Assembly: GCA_030015575.1 (NCBI GenBank)
Contig: JASDDO010000006.1
Location: 374,936,137-375,000,136, forward strand
DNA from: Agapanthus africanus
Lineage: Eukaryota; Streptophyta; Magnoliopsida; Asparagales; Amaryllidaceae
Reading direction: 5' to 3'
Length of the DNA: 64,000 nt
How positions within the stretch are numbered: the first letter of the stretch is position 1; each line of letters opens with the position of its first letter. Under the pieces are notes generated by a model. It was not told the DNA's origin, did not search any database, and saw only the letters and a program-made list of their open reading frames with translations. The position numbers were made by a program, and so were the translations under genes. Of this stretch, positions 10,936 through 22,222 are shown piece after piece.

Positions 10936-12867
10936 ATGATAACAATATTAAAAGAAGAGCCCGAGAACATGGACAGTCTTCCCTGGTGCTTCGAAAACAG
11001 CAATGATGAGGTGATCTCGGAATTTCCGCCAGCTCCGAAAGAACTGGAGGATGGAATATATACCACTGCAGATAACCTCAAGAAAATTGAGTTGGGGACG
11101 ACAAGTGACCCACGGCCAACATTAGTCAGTGACCTGCTATCTGAAGAAAGGGTGGCTGCATTAAAAGACCTGCTTATGCAGCACAAAGATTGCTTCGCAT
11201 GGAACTATTCCGAAATGCCAGGACTAGATCCAGAAATTGCTGTGCACAAGTTGGCGATATCCCCGGACGTCAAGCCAGTCAAACAGGCGCCGAGGAGAAT
11301 GCGGCTCGAGCTTGAGATGAGCATCAATGCTGAGGTCAAGAAGCTAATCGACTCTGGCTTTATCCAGGAGGTTCAATACCCTGAATGGATCGCCAACATC
11401 GTCCCGATGATGAAGAAAAACAGGACGGTGCGCATATGCGTGGATTTTCGGGATCTCAATAAAGCCTGCCTGAAGGATGATTTCCCGGTGCCAGTCACCG
11501 AACTGATGATAGACAATACATCCACTCATAAGGTTTTCTCCTTCATGGATGGCTCATCAGGGTATAATCAGATAAAGATGCATCCCGAAGACCAGAAGCA
11601 TACCGCCTTCAGGACCCCTCTAGGGATATTTTGTTACAAGGTGATGCCCTTCGGTCTAAAGAACATCGGTGCTACTTATCAAAAGGCCATGACGAAAATC
11701 TTCGATGACCTTATACATGAAATCGTCGAATGTTATATCGACGACCTCATGGTTAAGAGCAAATCATACGAGGAACATCTCGAGCACCTAAAAACTGTAT
11801 TTCAACGCCTTCGGCAATACAACTTGAAGATGAACCCTCTCAAGTGCGCATTCGGAGTTTCCTCAGGCAAATTCCTGGGATTCATCGTCCGACACCGAGG
11901 TATCGAGATAGATCCGTCTAAGATCAAGGCGATCATGGAAATGCCTCCGCCGAGAACTCTCAAACAGTTGCGGTCTCTCCAAGGAAAGCTCGCATATATT
12001 CGGCGATTTATAGCCAACCTCTCTGGCAAGTGTCGCCCTTACAGTCACCTGATGAAGAAAGGAACTCCATTCGTCTGGGATCAAAAATGCCAGGGCTCGC
12101 TGGACGAGATTAAACGGTACCTGCAGAACCCGCCAGTGTTGGCTGCTCCGGTTAAGGGAAAGCCTCTCATTCTTTACACAACCACCCTCGAAGGTTCTTT
12201 AGGCGCATTATGGGCGCAAGAGAATAATCAGGGGAAAGAAAGAGCACTCTACTATTTAAGTCGAGTTCTGCTGGGGGCAGAGAGCAACTACTCTCCCGTT
12301 GAAAAACACTGCCGGGCGTTGATCTTTGCGATAACAAAGCTCAGGCACTATGCATTAGCACATGAAGCCCGTCTCATTTCGAAGGTGGACCCCCTTAAAT
12401 ATTTGATGTCAAAGGCAATATTGACAGGTCGACTCGCTAAATGGGCTCTGCTCTTGATGGAGTTCTCGATAACGTATCAACCTCTCAAGGCAGTGAAAGG
12501 CCAGGCCATCGCCGACTTCCTCGCTGAGCATCCGATACCCACCGATTCTCCTTTGAATTGCGATCTTCCAGACGAACATGCGTTTGATGCGATCGACGGT
12601 GGTGATACCCGATGGGAGCTTTATTTTGACGGAGCATCCTCCATGAAGAAGCGCAAACAAAATACCCCTGTAATCAAATTAGGGGTAGGGCTCATCTTTG
12701 TAACTCCACAAGGAGGGATAATGCGCTTTGCTTTCTCCTTAACAGAGCCGAGGACAAACAATGAAGCCGAATATGAAGCCTTGATAGCAGGTCTCAAGAT
12801 CGCCATCGACATGGGAATTGAAAACCTCCTCATATACGGAGATTCTCAACTGGTCGTTGTCAAGTAA
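10936..12867 (+). pseudogene. pol: Reverse transcriptase, RNase H and start of a second RNase H
   Basis: An open frame of 643 codons. RT motifs are clear: VDFRDLNKA (residues 169-177), FSFMDGSSGYNQIKM, TAFRTPLGIFCYKVMPFGL, and the catalytic YIDD at residues 267-270. The Ty3-type RNase H follows, with ERALYYLSRVL near 435 and NYSPVEKHCRAL. A second, archaeal-type RNase H begins at residue 561 with YFDGASS (first Asp), then NNEAEYEAL (Glu) and YGDSQLVV (Asp). The frame stops at 12865, and its continuation, including the fourth acidic residue, lies in another frame, so a small indel near 12860 disrupts it. RT and the RNases H copy element RNA into DNA in cytoplasmic particles. The core domains are otherwise intact. 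Confidence 0.95.
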
Positions 12868-14417
12868 ACGGCGACTACCAAACGTGCAAACCGGAGTTGG
12901 TGAAGTACGGTGAAAAGGTGCAACAACTGTTGACCCAAATTCCCTCCTATACTTTGGAAAGCAAACCGCGCGCGGAAAACAGCAAAGCAGACGCGTTGGC
13001 CAAGCTTGCTATAGAGCTGGCTGACGAGAACCTCGATGACGTAAGAATCGTGGTACAAAGCCGTCGGGTGCTTGCCCCAGCAGAAATATCTCCGGAATCA
13101 TCCGAAGAGAAGGGAGCGACTGAACAGACGACCTTGCAAATAAAAGACCGGGAGAAGGCTGAGGATTGGAGGGAAGTCTTCATAGACTACTTTAAGTCCC
13201 ACCGAATGCCCGAAGAAGCGTCCACAAGACATCAGCTCATGAAACGAGCTCTGTCTTTCGCCTTCATCAATGAAACTCTGTACAAGAGGTCATTCGATTC
13301 TCTGTGGCTGAGATGCCTAGGTCCTGATGAAGCGGAAAGAGTCGTTCAGGAAGTTCATGACGGACTCTGTGGTTCTCACCAAGCGGGCCCGAAGATGAAG
13401 TTGAAAATCAAACGGATGGGCTATTACTGGCCCACGATGATTCAAGATTGCCTCGAATATGCGAAGCAATGCCACTCGTGCCAAATCCATGGGGATTTCA
13501 TCCACCAGCATCCAAATCCACTCCATCCAACAGTGGCTAGCTGGCCATTCGAATTGTGGGGAACTGACATAGTCGGCCCCATCGAACCAGCATCGTCTAG
13601 AGGACATCGCTTCATCCTGGCGACAACTGATTACTTCTCTAAATGGGCAGAAGCAGTGCCGTTGAGAGAAGTGAAGACGGAGAATATCCTCCATTTCTTC
13701 AAAACGCACATCATATACCAGTTTGGAACGCCGAGACGAATCATCTCCGATAACGGTCCAGCCTACAGAAGTCACAAGATCAGCCGCTTCGCACAGCAGC
13801 ATAATATAGACTGGAGATATTCCTCGGTTTATAATCCGCGAGTTAATGGTCTAGCCGAGGCCTTCAACAAGACCCTGACGAAGATCATGAAAAAGACGGT
13901 GTCCCGAAATAAGAAAGACCGGCATGAGAGACTGCAAGAGACACTTTGGGCGTATCGAACTACGTTCAAGACGGCCACAAACACAACACCATACGCGTTG
14001 GTATTCGGTACGGAAGCAGTACTCCCCCTCGAGATAGAGTTACCCTCTTTGCGAGTGGCAGTCCACTACGAGCTGACGAACGAAGAAAACGCTCACCTTC
14101 GGCTTGAAGAGCTTGATGCCCTTGAAGAAACACGACTCATAGCGCAACAAAATCTGGAAGCTTATAAAGCAAAGATGACGCGCTCATATGAAAGATTGAC
14201 CCGGCCGAGGACATTCCGCCAAGGCGAACTCGTGCTAGTGGTCAAAAGGCCTATGATTCCCAATCGCGCCAAGCGTGGAAAATTCGAGCCAAACTATGAA
14301 GGCCCGTACATCGTAGACAGGGTCTACCAGAGTGGAGCCTATCTACTCATGGATATGCACGGTGAAAGGCCTTTCAGGCCAATAAACGGTAGATTCCTAA
14401 AGAAATACTACGCTTAA
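12868..14417 (+). pseudogene. pol: Second RNase H C-terminus and integrase
   Basis: It starts in the new frame with the end of the second RNase H (SKADALAKLA carries the last catalytic Asp). A linker follows, then integrase: the zinc-binding H..H and CHSCQ pair (about residues 155-195 of the 506-codon frame from 12897), and the catalytic triad in GTDIVGP, SDNGPAY and GLAEAFNK (about 222, 284, 319). The C-terminal region has a GPY/F-type motif (YEGPYIV, about 466). There is no chromodomain, which fits Tat rather than the chromoviruses. The integrase part has no stop of its own to TAA at 14415. It inserts the cDNA into the nuclear genome. It has no promoter of its own and depends on the broken upstream frame. 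Confidence 0.93.
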
Positions 14418-14894
14418 TGAGCCACAGCCTAGGTCAATGATAGATGACGACGACTATGTCCGCTCGCTATCTTTCTAAGCTCAAGTTTTATAAGCAGTAG
14501 CCAGCCTTCTTAATGACGGACCGAAACGTCCTTAAACAACTACCGCAGCATCCTTAGGCTGACGAGATGAATAAAAAAAAGAGAGAGAAAAGAAAAAAAG
14601 AAAAAAAAAATGATGATAAAAACGGTATGTCCATAAGCAAAAAGGGCACGGATGAAAACCCGAAAGGGCTCCGTGAGTAAAAATAGCAGGGCTACCGGCG
14701 AGTGTTCGTGAAAACCAGAAAGGGCGCGACCTCGTAAAAAAAAAGATAGAAGAAAATAAAAAGAATAAAAAAAACGGTATGTCCATAAGCAAAATGGGCA
14801 CGAATGAAAACCCGAAAGGGCTCCATGAATAAAAATAGCAGGACTACCGGCGAGTGTTTGTGAAAACCCGAAAGGGCACAATCTCGTTAAAAGA
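14418..14894 (+). repeat. Post-integrase spacer with a ~152-bp direct duplication
   Basis: Non-coding. From 14622 and again from 14774 the same block begins ACGGTATGTCCATAAGCAAA and runs through CCCGAAAGGGCTCC and TACCGGCGAGTGTT. The two copies are separated by A-rich DNA. The open frames on the minus strand are by-products of the A/G-rich sequence. Confidence 0.8.
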
Positions 14895-15113
14895 CACTTA
14901 TAGGGTCCTCTCGACCTTGTAAGGACAAACCACCCGCGTGAGATCCTTACGACTCACAAGGGAGCAACACACTTGGGGATCCCCACGATTCCTAAGGAGA
15001 AAATACACTTGCGAGATCCTTACGACTCGTAAGGAGAACTCTTTTATGAGACCCTCACGGCTCATAAGATTTGAAAGTCTTAAGTTACAGAGACCTAAAC
15101 CTGTGCTTAAGCA
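14895..15113 (+). repeat. Hairpin cassette, copy 1 (six stem-loops)
   Basis: Six short inverted repeats follow each other, separated by A-rich spacers such as GGAGAA. Stem pairs include GTGAG/CTCAC (14938-14957), CTTGCGAG/CTCGTAAG (15008-15033), TTATGAG/CTCATAA (15044-15067) and the longer sixth hairpin CTTAAG/CTTAAG with inner ACAG/CTGT (15079-15111). The loops share a core of the form YCCTYNCGR. The same six in the same order recur at 15247 and 16963. Confidence 0.75.
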
Positions 15114-15246
15114 ACCCCCACAACTTCCGATATTGCCCTACAAGTGGCTCAATACTGGCCCTTGTATACAATCCACGGGCGCGAATAAACATTTCCCTAA
15201 TCAAGTCCCATCCGAGACTGGGGATATGTTCGCATGACGAACAACC
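15114..15246. other. Spacer between hairpin cassettes
   Basis: Non-coding. It contains GTATACAATCCACGGGC (15164-15180), which also occurs in the LTRs (4654, 25252 and, on minus, 60933-60949). Confidence 0.6.
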
Positions 15247-15460
15247 CTTATGAGTCCTCTCGACTTATAAGGAGAAAATCCTTTTGTAGGATCCTTACGA
15301 CTTACAGAGGAACAAACACTTAGGAATCCTCACGATTCTTAAGAAGAAAATACACTTACAAGATCCTCACGACTTGTAGGGAGAAATACCTTTGTGAGAC
15401 CCTTACGGCTCATGAAGTCAAAAGCCTTAGTCGACACGACCTTAACCCTGCTCGCTAAGC
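15247..15460 (+). repeat. Hairpin cassette, copy 2 (six stem-loops)
   Basis: The same order of six hairpins as copy 1, with different stem sequences: CTTATGAGTC/GACTTATAAG, TAGG/CTTA-type, CTTAGGAAT/ATTCTTAAG (15319-15343), CTTACAAG/CTTGTAGG (15354-15380), TGTGAG/CTCATG, and CTTAG/CTAAG. It is the most eroded of the three, but most stems are still pairable through G-T or compensating changes. Confidence 0.7.
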
Positions 15461-15589
15461 CACCCTTGTTCGACATCGACAGAGGAAAATGATGATTCGC
15501 TCCTGGTAATATCCCAGTTGTGGCGGTGCTGATGCCGAAATCGGCGTTTAATTTCAGGTTTACGGCGAAAAGCCAGTAGGCCGTACATG

Positions 15590-15850
15590 CATATGAAATA
15601 GCCGAAATGATGGGGCAACTTGCAACAAAAAGCAGCAAGTGAAATTGTATGCATGAAAAATAGCCGAAATGATTGGGCAACTCGCAATAAAAAGCAGCGA
15701 GTAAAAATAAAAAATAGCCGAAATGATTGGGCAACTCGCAATAAAAAGCAGCAAGTAAAAATAAAATAAACAGCCGAAATGATTGGGCACCGCGAAAAAT
15801 AGCCGAAATGATTGGGCAATCGCGACCTTCGCGATATAAAAGCTGAAATG
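15590..15850 (+). repeat. Degenerate tandem repeat with AGCCGAAATGATTGGGCA
   Basis: AGCCGAAATGATTGGGCA or a close variant recurs about six times with spacings of roughly 25-63 bases. The longer units end in CAATAAAAAGCAGCAAGT. Minus-strand open frames across it are repeat artefacts. Confidence 0.85.
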
Positions 15851-16010
15851 ATAGAGCATCGCGGAAATGAAACAAAAAAAAAAGAAATGATAAAACTTTG
15901 GCTCTACAGTTGAGATCACATCGATCCCTGTATACAATCCAAGGGCGTAAACGAAGAGGGAACCAAACTTTCCCAACAGGCTCCGCCAGAAAACGAAGCC
16001 AAACCTCGAC

Positions 16011-16815
16011 GATTCGTTTCAACACCAAGGAAACAAATAATCCTTGGCAAATACCTCAACTCAGGGAAACAAACATCCTTGACGAGAGCCTCCTGATTCG
16101 CATCGACTCGCAGAGCAACCAGTGTCTCCATGGGAAATTCTCGATTTGTTTCAACACCAAGGAAACAAATAATCCTTGGCAAATACCTCAACTCAGGGAA
16201 ACAAATATCCTTGACGAGAGCCTCCTGATTCGCATCGACTCGCAGAGCAACCAGTGTCTCCGTGGGAAATTCTTGATTCGTTTCAACACCAAGAAAACAA
16301 ATAATCCTTGGCAAATACCTCAACTCGGGGAAAAAAACATCCTTGACGAGAGCCTCCAGATTCGCATCGACTCGCAAAGCAACCAGTGTCTCCGTGGGAA
16401 ATTCTCGATTCGTTTCAACACCAAGGAAACAAATAATCCTTGGCAAATACCTCAACTCAGGGAAACAAACATCCTTAACGAGAGCCTCCTGATTCGCATC
16501 GACTCGCAGAGCAACCAGTGTCTCCGTGGGAAATTCTCGATTCGTTTCAACACCAAGGAAACAAATAATCCTTGGCAAATACCTCAACTCAGGGAAACAA
16601 ACATCTTTGACGAGAGCCTCCTGATTCGCATCGACTCGCAGAGCGACCAATGTCTCCGTGGGAAATTCTCGATTCGTTTCAACACCAGGGAAACAAATAA
16701 TCTCTGGCAAATACCTCAACTCAGGGAAACCAGCATCCTTGACGAGAGCCTCCTGATTCGCGTCGGCTCGCAGAGAAACCAGTGTCTCCGCGGGAAATTC
16801 CCGATTCGTCTCAAC
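16011..16815 (+). repeat. 132-bp tandem repeat, six full copies
   Basis: The motif GATTCGTTTCAACACCAAGG or a variant begins at 16011, 16143, 16275, 16407, 16539 and 16671, exactly 132 bases apart each time, with a partial seventh copy from 16803. Because 132 is divisible by three, both strands stay open across the array (plus 15898-16848, minus 15916-16821). Variable tandem arrays between integrase and the 3' LTR are known in Tat-lineage elements. Confidence 0.95.
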
Positions 16816-16962
16816 TTGCAAGATGAAGCCTCAGGCAGCAGGGATTAAAAAACTTGCTTCCTGAACAATGGGACCCTGCAAGTCGGTCTAAAACGGTCTC
16901 TTGCATACTATTCACGGATCTCACTCTCCAAAGTCGAGTTTCAACAAGGAGGGAAACAACCG

Positions 16963-17176
16963 CTTACGGGTCCTCTAGACTCGTAAGAAGGAAAAATTCT
17001 CTTATAGGATCCTTACGACTTATAAGAGAAAACACACTTAGGAATCCTCACGATTCCTAAGGAGAAAACCCACCTACGAGATCCTCTCGATCCGTAGGGA
17101 GAAAAGTCTCTATGAGACCCTCACGGCTCATAGAGTTGAAAAGTCTTAGGTGGCAGATCTGAACCTGCGACCTAAG
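16963..17176 (+). repeat. Hairpin cassette, copy 3 (six stem-loops, best preserved)
   Basis: The stems here are nearly perfect: CTTACGGGTC/GACTCGTAAG (16963-16987, one mismatch), CTTATA/TATAAG (17001-17026), CTTAGGAAT/ATTCCTAAG (17037-17061), CCTACG-GATC/GATC-CGTAGG (17073-17098), CTCTATGAG/CTCATAGAG (17108-17135), and CTTAGGT/ACCTAAG with inner GCAG/CTGC (17144-17175). Stem sequences differ from copies 1 and 2 while pairing is kept. Confidence 0.8.
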
Positions 17177-17414
17177 CCATCGCTATCTCGTGAAGAAATC
17201 AAGATGCTTACTCTATTATCTGCTAATTGTGACAGCATGCTGATAATAAGAGAAGACAGAAAGCAAAAGAATATACAAGACATTGCAGAAAAAAAAATGT
17301 GTATCTTTATTTATTGACTTCAATCAAATAAAAGATGAAGCGTACAAAATATTGAAGAATGGATACATATTATTTAAAAGGTAAAATTCTACAAGTATCT
17401 AGATACAAGGAGAA
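17177..17414. other. Spacer before the antisense gene
   Basis: AT-rich non-coding DNA. It would contain the 3'UTR and polyadenylation region of the minus-strand gene; TTATTTGATTGAAG-like AT tracts on the minus strand are compatible but not diagnostic. Confidence 0.5.
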
Positions 17415-19808
17415 TTACTGGGAAGGAAGCGTCTTGCATAGCTCTAGCAATTGTTCGCGCACTTCCTTCCCCACTTTCTCCTGATCGGCCACCACCGCCA
17501 GCTCCGCCTCCACTTGGGCCCGTTGCTGCAAGACAGATGCAAGCTGCTCCCTGACGGCCTGATAAGCAGCATCCCGGCCAGGGGTATCGTGCTCGGCTAC
17601 ATCAAGCTTTCGCTTCAAGTTTAGCCCATGGGAGATGCGCTCCAGGAGACCCTCAAAGATAGCCTTCACTTGGGCAGCATTCGCTTCAACCTCAGCACGC
17701 AGACGGGCCGTCTCGCTCGAGGTCTCTTGGAATTCCCTTAACCTTAAAGCTGCTTCTTGTTCCAAATGGTGGACGTAAGAAGCGCTTCCCTCGATCCATG
17801 CTGCTCATTCATTGCTGGCGGCTAAAGTCTCGGGGGCGGGACGCATCGACACCAGCTGATGCAGGCGAGCCTCGATCTCCATACAATGGTTAACCCAAGA
17901 TGCGATGATGCCCTCGTCATGGAAATTCATGAGTATCACCAGCATCGGGTTAACCGCTGTAGCGAAATCCGCAGCAGAAGTAGGGGTCTCGATGTTGAGC
18001 TCCTCAATGTAGTCGCTCAACATACGCAAGCTGTTCGCGGCGCCTTTCGAAGATGGACGTCTCAGGTAAGGACCTGCCGGCATTGTGATGCGAGGCTTGA
18101 AGGGCGCCGAGACCGGAACGACAGCTGAAAAGAAACAAGATGTGATTAGATAACAGTTCAGGAAATTAAAAAAGAGGGAGTTATCAATCTGATAGTCGCT
18201 GTACCAGCTGAGGCAGGTGGCAAGGCCGGAAGGGTCAGCGGCGCAGACGATCTTTCATCCCCTCCTTCGATTTGTAGCACTGCAGTTGAGACAAGAAAAA
18301 GGTTAGAAGTAATTCCATCAATGAAAAAGAAAGATATCAATGGAAACCATACTCACCAGCACTACCGGAGGAAGAAGCGAGTTCAGATGGGAAGGAGAAG
18401 TGTGGGAGCAACACCTGATAGAGATGGTCGAAAAGCACTCCTGAAAGACACAACAGTACGACTTTAGTACACAAATTATACGTTTGAAAGATAAGATTAA
18501 TAAGTTGCAAACCCATACCTTCCAACATCTTCGATGGTATGAGAGAGGGTTGAGAGGTGACTACCGCCAAGGCAGTAGTTGAAGGCGTTCTCTCGAGTAA
18601 TGGGGCATCGGCGCTGGCTGCACCTGCATTGCGAACAAAGGTGAACTTGTCAGAAAGGATTATAAGGTAAAGAAAGAACAGTAACTCGGGATTTACCTGA
18701 TGAGCTGCCGGCTGAAACGGAGGCGTCTCCCTCCTCCATTGACATGAGGCCACCGCCCGTAGCCTCATCACCCGACTCTATGGGGGCCGTCGTCGTGCTC
18801 GCGCGGCCAGGAGACGGCGGAAAATCGTAAATGGGGAGGGCAATGATCGGAGCATTGCCGGACTCTTGAGAAATAGCGGCTGACTCTTCCCTAAGAATCG
18901 TGCCCATCTCACCCGCTACTTTTTCGGGCTCAGCGGTCTCCATCGTTTCATCCACCGTCACCATGAGGTCGCCGGTCTCAAGCGCCTCATCCGCCGCTAC
19001 CCCGGGCTCAGTTATAGTGGTCGTCTCATTTGCCGCCACCTCAGGCTCGGCATCAACGACTTTCTCAAATGCAGCTTCCTCGGCCCCCAACTCAAGCTCC
19101 GCAGCCCCAACAATGTTGCCCACCGTCAGCTCGAGTTCGGCTGGTGCCTCCTCCTCTGTTTCCTTGGGTTCGACAGTCTCTGCCTCCCCCTCGGTCGGAC
19201 CCGGCCCTGCAAGATGAGATGCTTAAGAACCGACGAGTTTACAATTTTTACAAACAAAATTCTGAAAGAAGTATTACCTGAGGCGGACTTCTCATTAGCC
19301 TCCCTATTGGCGCGAATCGCCTGTCTATGAGCTGTAGACAGGGTGACCGGGGAATCTTCTGACGGGGTATCGGCACGAGGAACAGTGCTTGGGCCCGCTC
19401 CAATGGCCAAGGCAGTTCTACGTGCCTTTGCTTCGCGCCTCGATCGCTTCCTCTCCTCCCGAGCTGTCGTGATGGATCTCTTAGACGCTTCCTTCATTAA
19501 GGCGTCGTCGTCCTCGTTCAGAGATGCCTCCAAAGCCTTTAAGGCATCTATCATCGGCTCTTCAATACGGACCTCCCGCGGTAGCCCCGAGGAAGCAGAA
19601 ACATCGGCAGCTGGTAGAACATCTGCGTCGCTTGGCGGGAACGGCATTGAGGTTCCTGCGATAAAAAGGGAGAGGTTAGATCGACCGTAACATAAGGGAA
19701 ATGAAAACTTGATGAATTGAAACTTACTAAGACCCATAGATGCTCTAAGACGCTCCTCCTCTTGGAAAGTCTTCAGGAAAGCGGCGATGGCTTCTTCAGT
19801 GGTGATGC
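17415..19808 (-). pseudogene. Antisense PMD gene, downstream exons 3-9
   Basis: Seven exons are marked by consensus GT/AG sites on the minus strand: 19808-19728, 19655-19278, 19206-18697, 18623-18519, 18440-18357, 18279-18205 and 18124-17415. The introns are short (about 71-80 bases), with donors such as CAG/GTAATA and acceptors such as TTGCAG. The protein part is low-complexity: Arg/Lys-rich (REERKRSRREAKAR), then a long acidic Glu/Val/Thr-rich region. It ends in an Ala/Glu-rich, probably coiled-coil tail with EAALRLREFQETSSE. An in-frame TGA at 17805-17807 interrupts the last exon before the final TAA at 17415. The exon chain follows from splice-site spacing and persistence of open frames; it has not been tested. 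The coiled-coil tail may mediate oligomerisation (inference). Confidence 0.7.
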
Positions 19809-19892
19809 CTGTTGGAAGAAAAGAAGGGAGAATATTAGTCAAAGGCAATAATGAAAATATGATGCAGTAAAAAAAATGTGACTAGTGATTAC

Positions 19893-22222
19893 CTGATGCC
19901 GCAAGCTTAGCCAGCCACGCGTCGCGCCTCGCTAACCGCTCTGAAGCTTCGAGGGCAGCCTCCAAGTCCGTGTCATCCGGCGGCATGACTAATCCCTCGT
20001 TAGTCCCATATTCTCTTAGGCCTTCACCATAAGGAGCCTGGGATTCCTGACCAAACGCGACGTCTGCGGCGAAGAGCGACTTCTTTTTCTTCTGCCCGCC
20101 AACCCTAGGTGCACGCGGGATCGACTTACGCTTAGCAACCACCTTGGGACGGCGAGTCCCAATGTCCCCACCCACGCCAGACTCTGGCGAGGCTACAGCC
20201 ACTGCCTCCACTGGAGCACAGGGCGCTGGAGGTGCATCCGCAATATCGAGGAGCAGCGATCCGTGTGGAGGACTTCGCGCACGCGATGGTCCGGCCCTGG
20301 CATCTTTTAGAGGGGGGACCACCGGGGTCCTTGGCACTAAGGGAGCATTACGGTCGGTACCTGGAGGCGCACCCTTACGGTCGATCAGCAATCGCTTTTC
20401 CTCCTTTATAACGGCTCCCTTCGCATGGTTATACCATTCTTTATATACGTTGAGGAGTCATGGGACGCAGGCCGGCGCACTGATAAAAAAATAAGAACCC
20501 GTGTTCAGGCGCATGAAGTGATGCAGCGCATTCTCCATCCCTTCTTCGGTGGTAGCAGGTTCCAGTAGGAAAGCTTCCAAGGGTACCCCTTGATCGTAGC
20601 CCAGTTGTTGGGCGAAACGATGCGGGTTATATCTCATGAAAATTGCCGCACCGTTCTGCCTGAAGACTAGGAAGCCCGATCTAATAGAATACAAGTGGAG
20701 GGTCTCCCGGGCCGTCAAAACTAAGGCACCATCCTTAAAGGAGTCTTGTAATAGTCGCACCGCAGTGGTGGACGCCTTTCCAATGGTCAATACCTTGTCA
20801 ACAAAGGACATCCCGGTTCCAACGGTATGAGGGCGAAGGAGTAAACCCCTGGCGTTCCGTGGTGATGGGGTCACAATTGATGCGCCGATCAGCTGTATAA
20901 TGCGAGGGAAACCACACTTGTCGAAGAACGGGGGCCTTTTATGCATGCCGAAGACACCCGCCGTGTGTAGCTTGAGCCATGATACGAAGTAGTGCATCGG
21001 GAAGACCACGTGCAGTACCCCAGGCTCATTAGCATCCGCTGCTCGACTGAGGCCATGATATAAGTGTGCCAAGCCGGCGATCCCAACAGCCACTTTTACC
21101 CCGATGGTCATCCGGTGGGCTGGGTAAAAGACAGAGGGCTGCATACGGTGAGAGTGCATTGGGATCGCAAACCAACTCAGCCATAACCCAAGAAATCCTA
21201 GAAAAAGGCCTCCTCATCCATCCCAGGGGCTGCAATTTCTGCAAAAGACATGGTCGGGAAGTCCGGAAGGAAAAAACCCTTTTGGTCTATCTCCTTCGCC
21301 GGCAGGTTATCCAAACCTAGACCGAAAGGGTCATCCAGAGTAGCAAACTTGGCAGCTTCTGATGAGAGGACACTTGGGCGAAGAAACCGAGCGATGAAAT
21401 CCTCAAAGCTAACTCCGCGACTCCCACGTTCGATGAAAACGGACTCATAGATGTTCAACACTTTAATCAAGCTTGGGAATTGGTGTTGAACAGCATTTTC
21501 CGGCGTGAGCCCCCTTACCACCGGCTTAGCACCGAAGACGTACTCGTCTGTCGGGAGCAACTCCTCATAGTGTTCCCCTATGACTGGTAAACCGGATACC
21601 TCCGTGAACTCCTCCAAAGAGATTGACACTTCCCGATCCATGGCAAGGAAAGTGTGCGTAGGAATGTTCCACTGATCCAAAAAAGCCTTGAACCACTAGG
21701 TGGGGAGCATGGGATATTGGAAAAGAGAGACATAAACTGCGGTATACAATCCTAATTTTATCAACTGTGACTTCTTCGTCGACAGGATATACCGAGCCCA
21801 TGGCAGGTAGCCGATCAGGTGGCAGGGGATCAAACCTATGTTATATGATTGTCCCCAAGGTCGTGCATCACCTAGACAGATATGGCGTCCCAGGATATCT
21901 AAAACCATGGGACGCTGAACCGGAATCGCATCTATGGCGGGATGTAGAAAGCCCTTCGAGGTCCAATCGACCATCTCCACGGCATACTGCACCGGGGGTG
22001 GACTGGCGTAGTGGATCGCTGTGATGGGTTCTGACGGCACTGAGCATGTGAAGCTGCGTCGACCCATAATGATCTGATTGTACCACGATCCCCAAAGATG
22101 TAGACTCTTATACTCCGGGTCGTGGTCCTTGATCATGGCCAAGACTTCACGGTCCAAGGGCGCTTCGGGAAATCCCTCCTCTGAACGAACAAACGGGAAT
22201 GAGGTGTCGAGAGACATGATCG
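19893..22222 (-). pseudogene. Antisense plant mobile domain (PMD) gene, main exon
   Basis: The ATG at 22217-22215 opens a long exon that ends at a CAG/GTAATC donor at 19893. The protein has the PMD (aminotransferase-like) layout: WFKAFLDQWN, then LAMDREVSISLEEF and TEVSGLPVIGEHYEELLP, and a second half with WLSWFAIPMHSHRM and HPAHRM-like motifs plus GIAGLAHLYHGLS. A Lys/Arg-rich tail follows from about 20400. Damage: TAG at 21698-21696, a one-base frame change near 21200, and TGA at 20460-20458. Antisense extra ORFs with PMD similarity are described in Tat-lineage elements; PMD proteins also exist as host genes and in DNA transposons. The function in the element is unknown. The gene has its own promoter at 23040 and is transcribed towards the integrase end. 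Confidence 0.85.

Noticed and set aside
14532-14881. Phe-rich membrane protein on the minus strand after integrase
   Set aside because: Derived from A-rich plus-strand spacers in a duplicated non-coding block.
16011-16815. CRISPR-like array
   Set aside because: Units are contiguous with no unique spacers, and the context is a plant retrotransposon.
15898-16848. Long open frames on both strands (plus 15898-16848, minus 15916-16821) as real proteins
   Set aside because: They span a 132-bp tandem repeat whose unit is a multiple of three; openness on both strands follows from the repeat, and no start context or domain supports coding.
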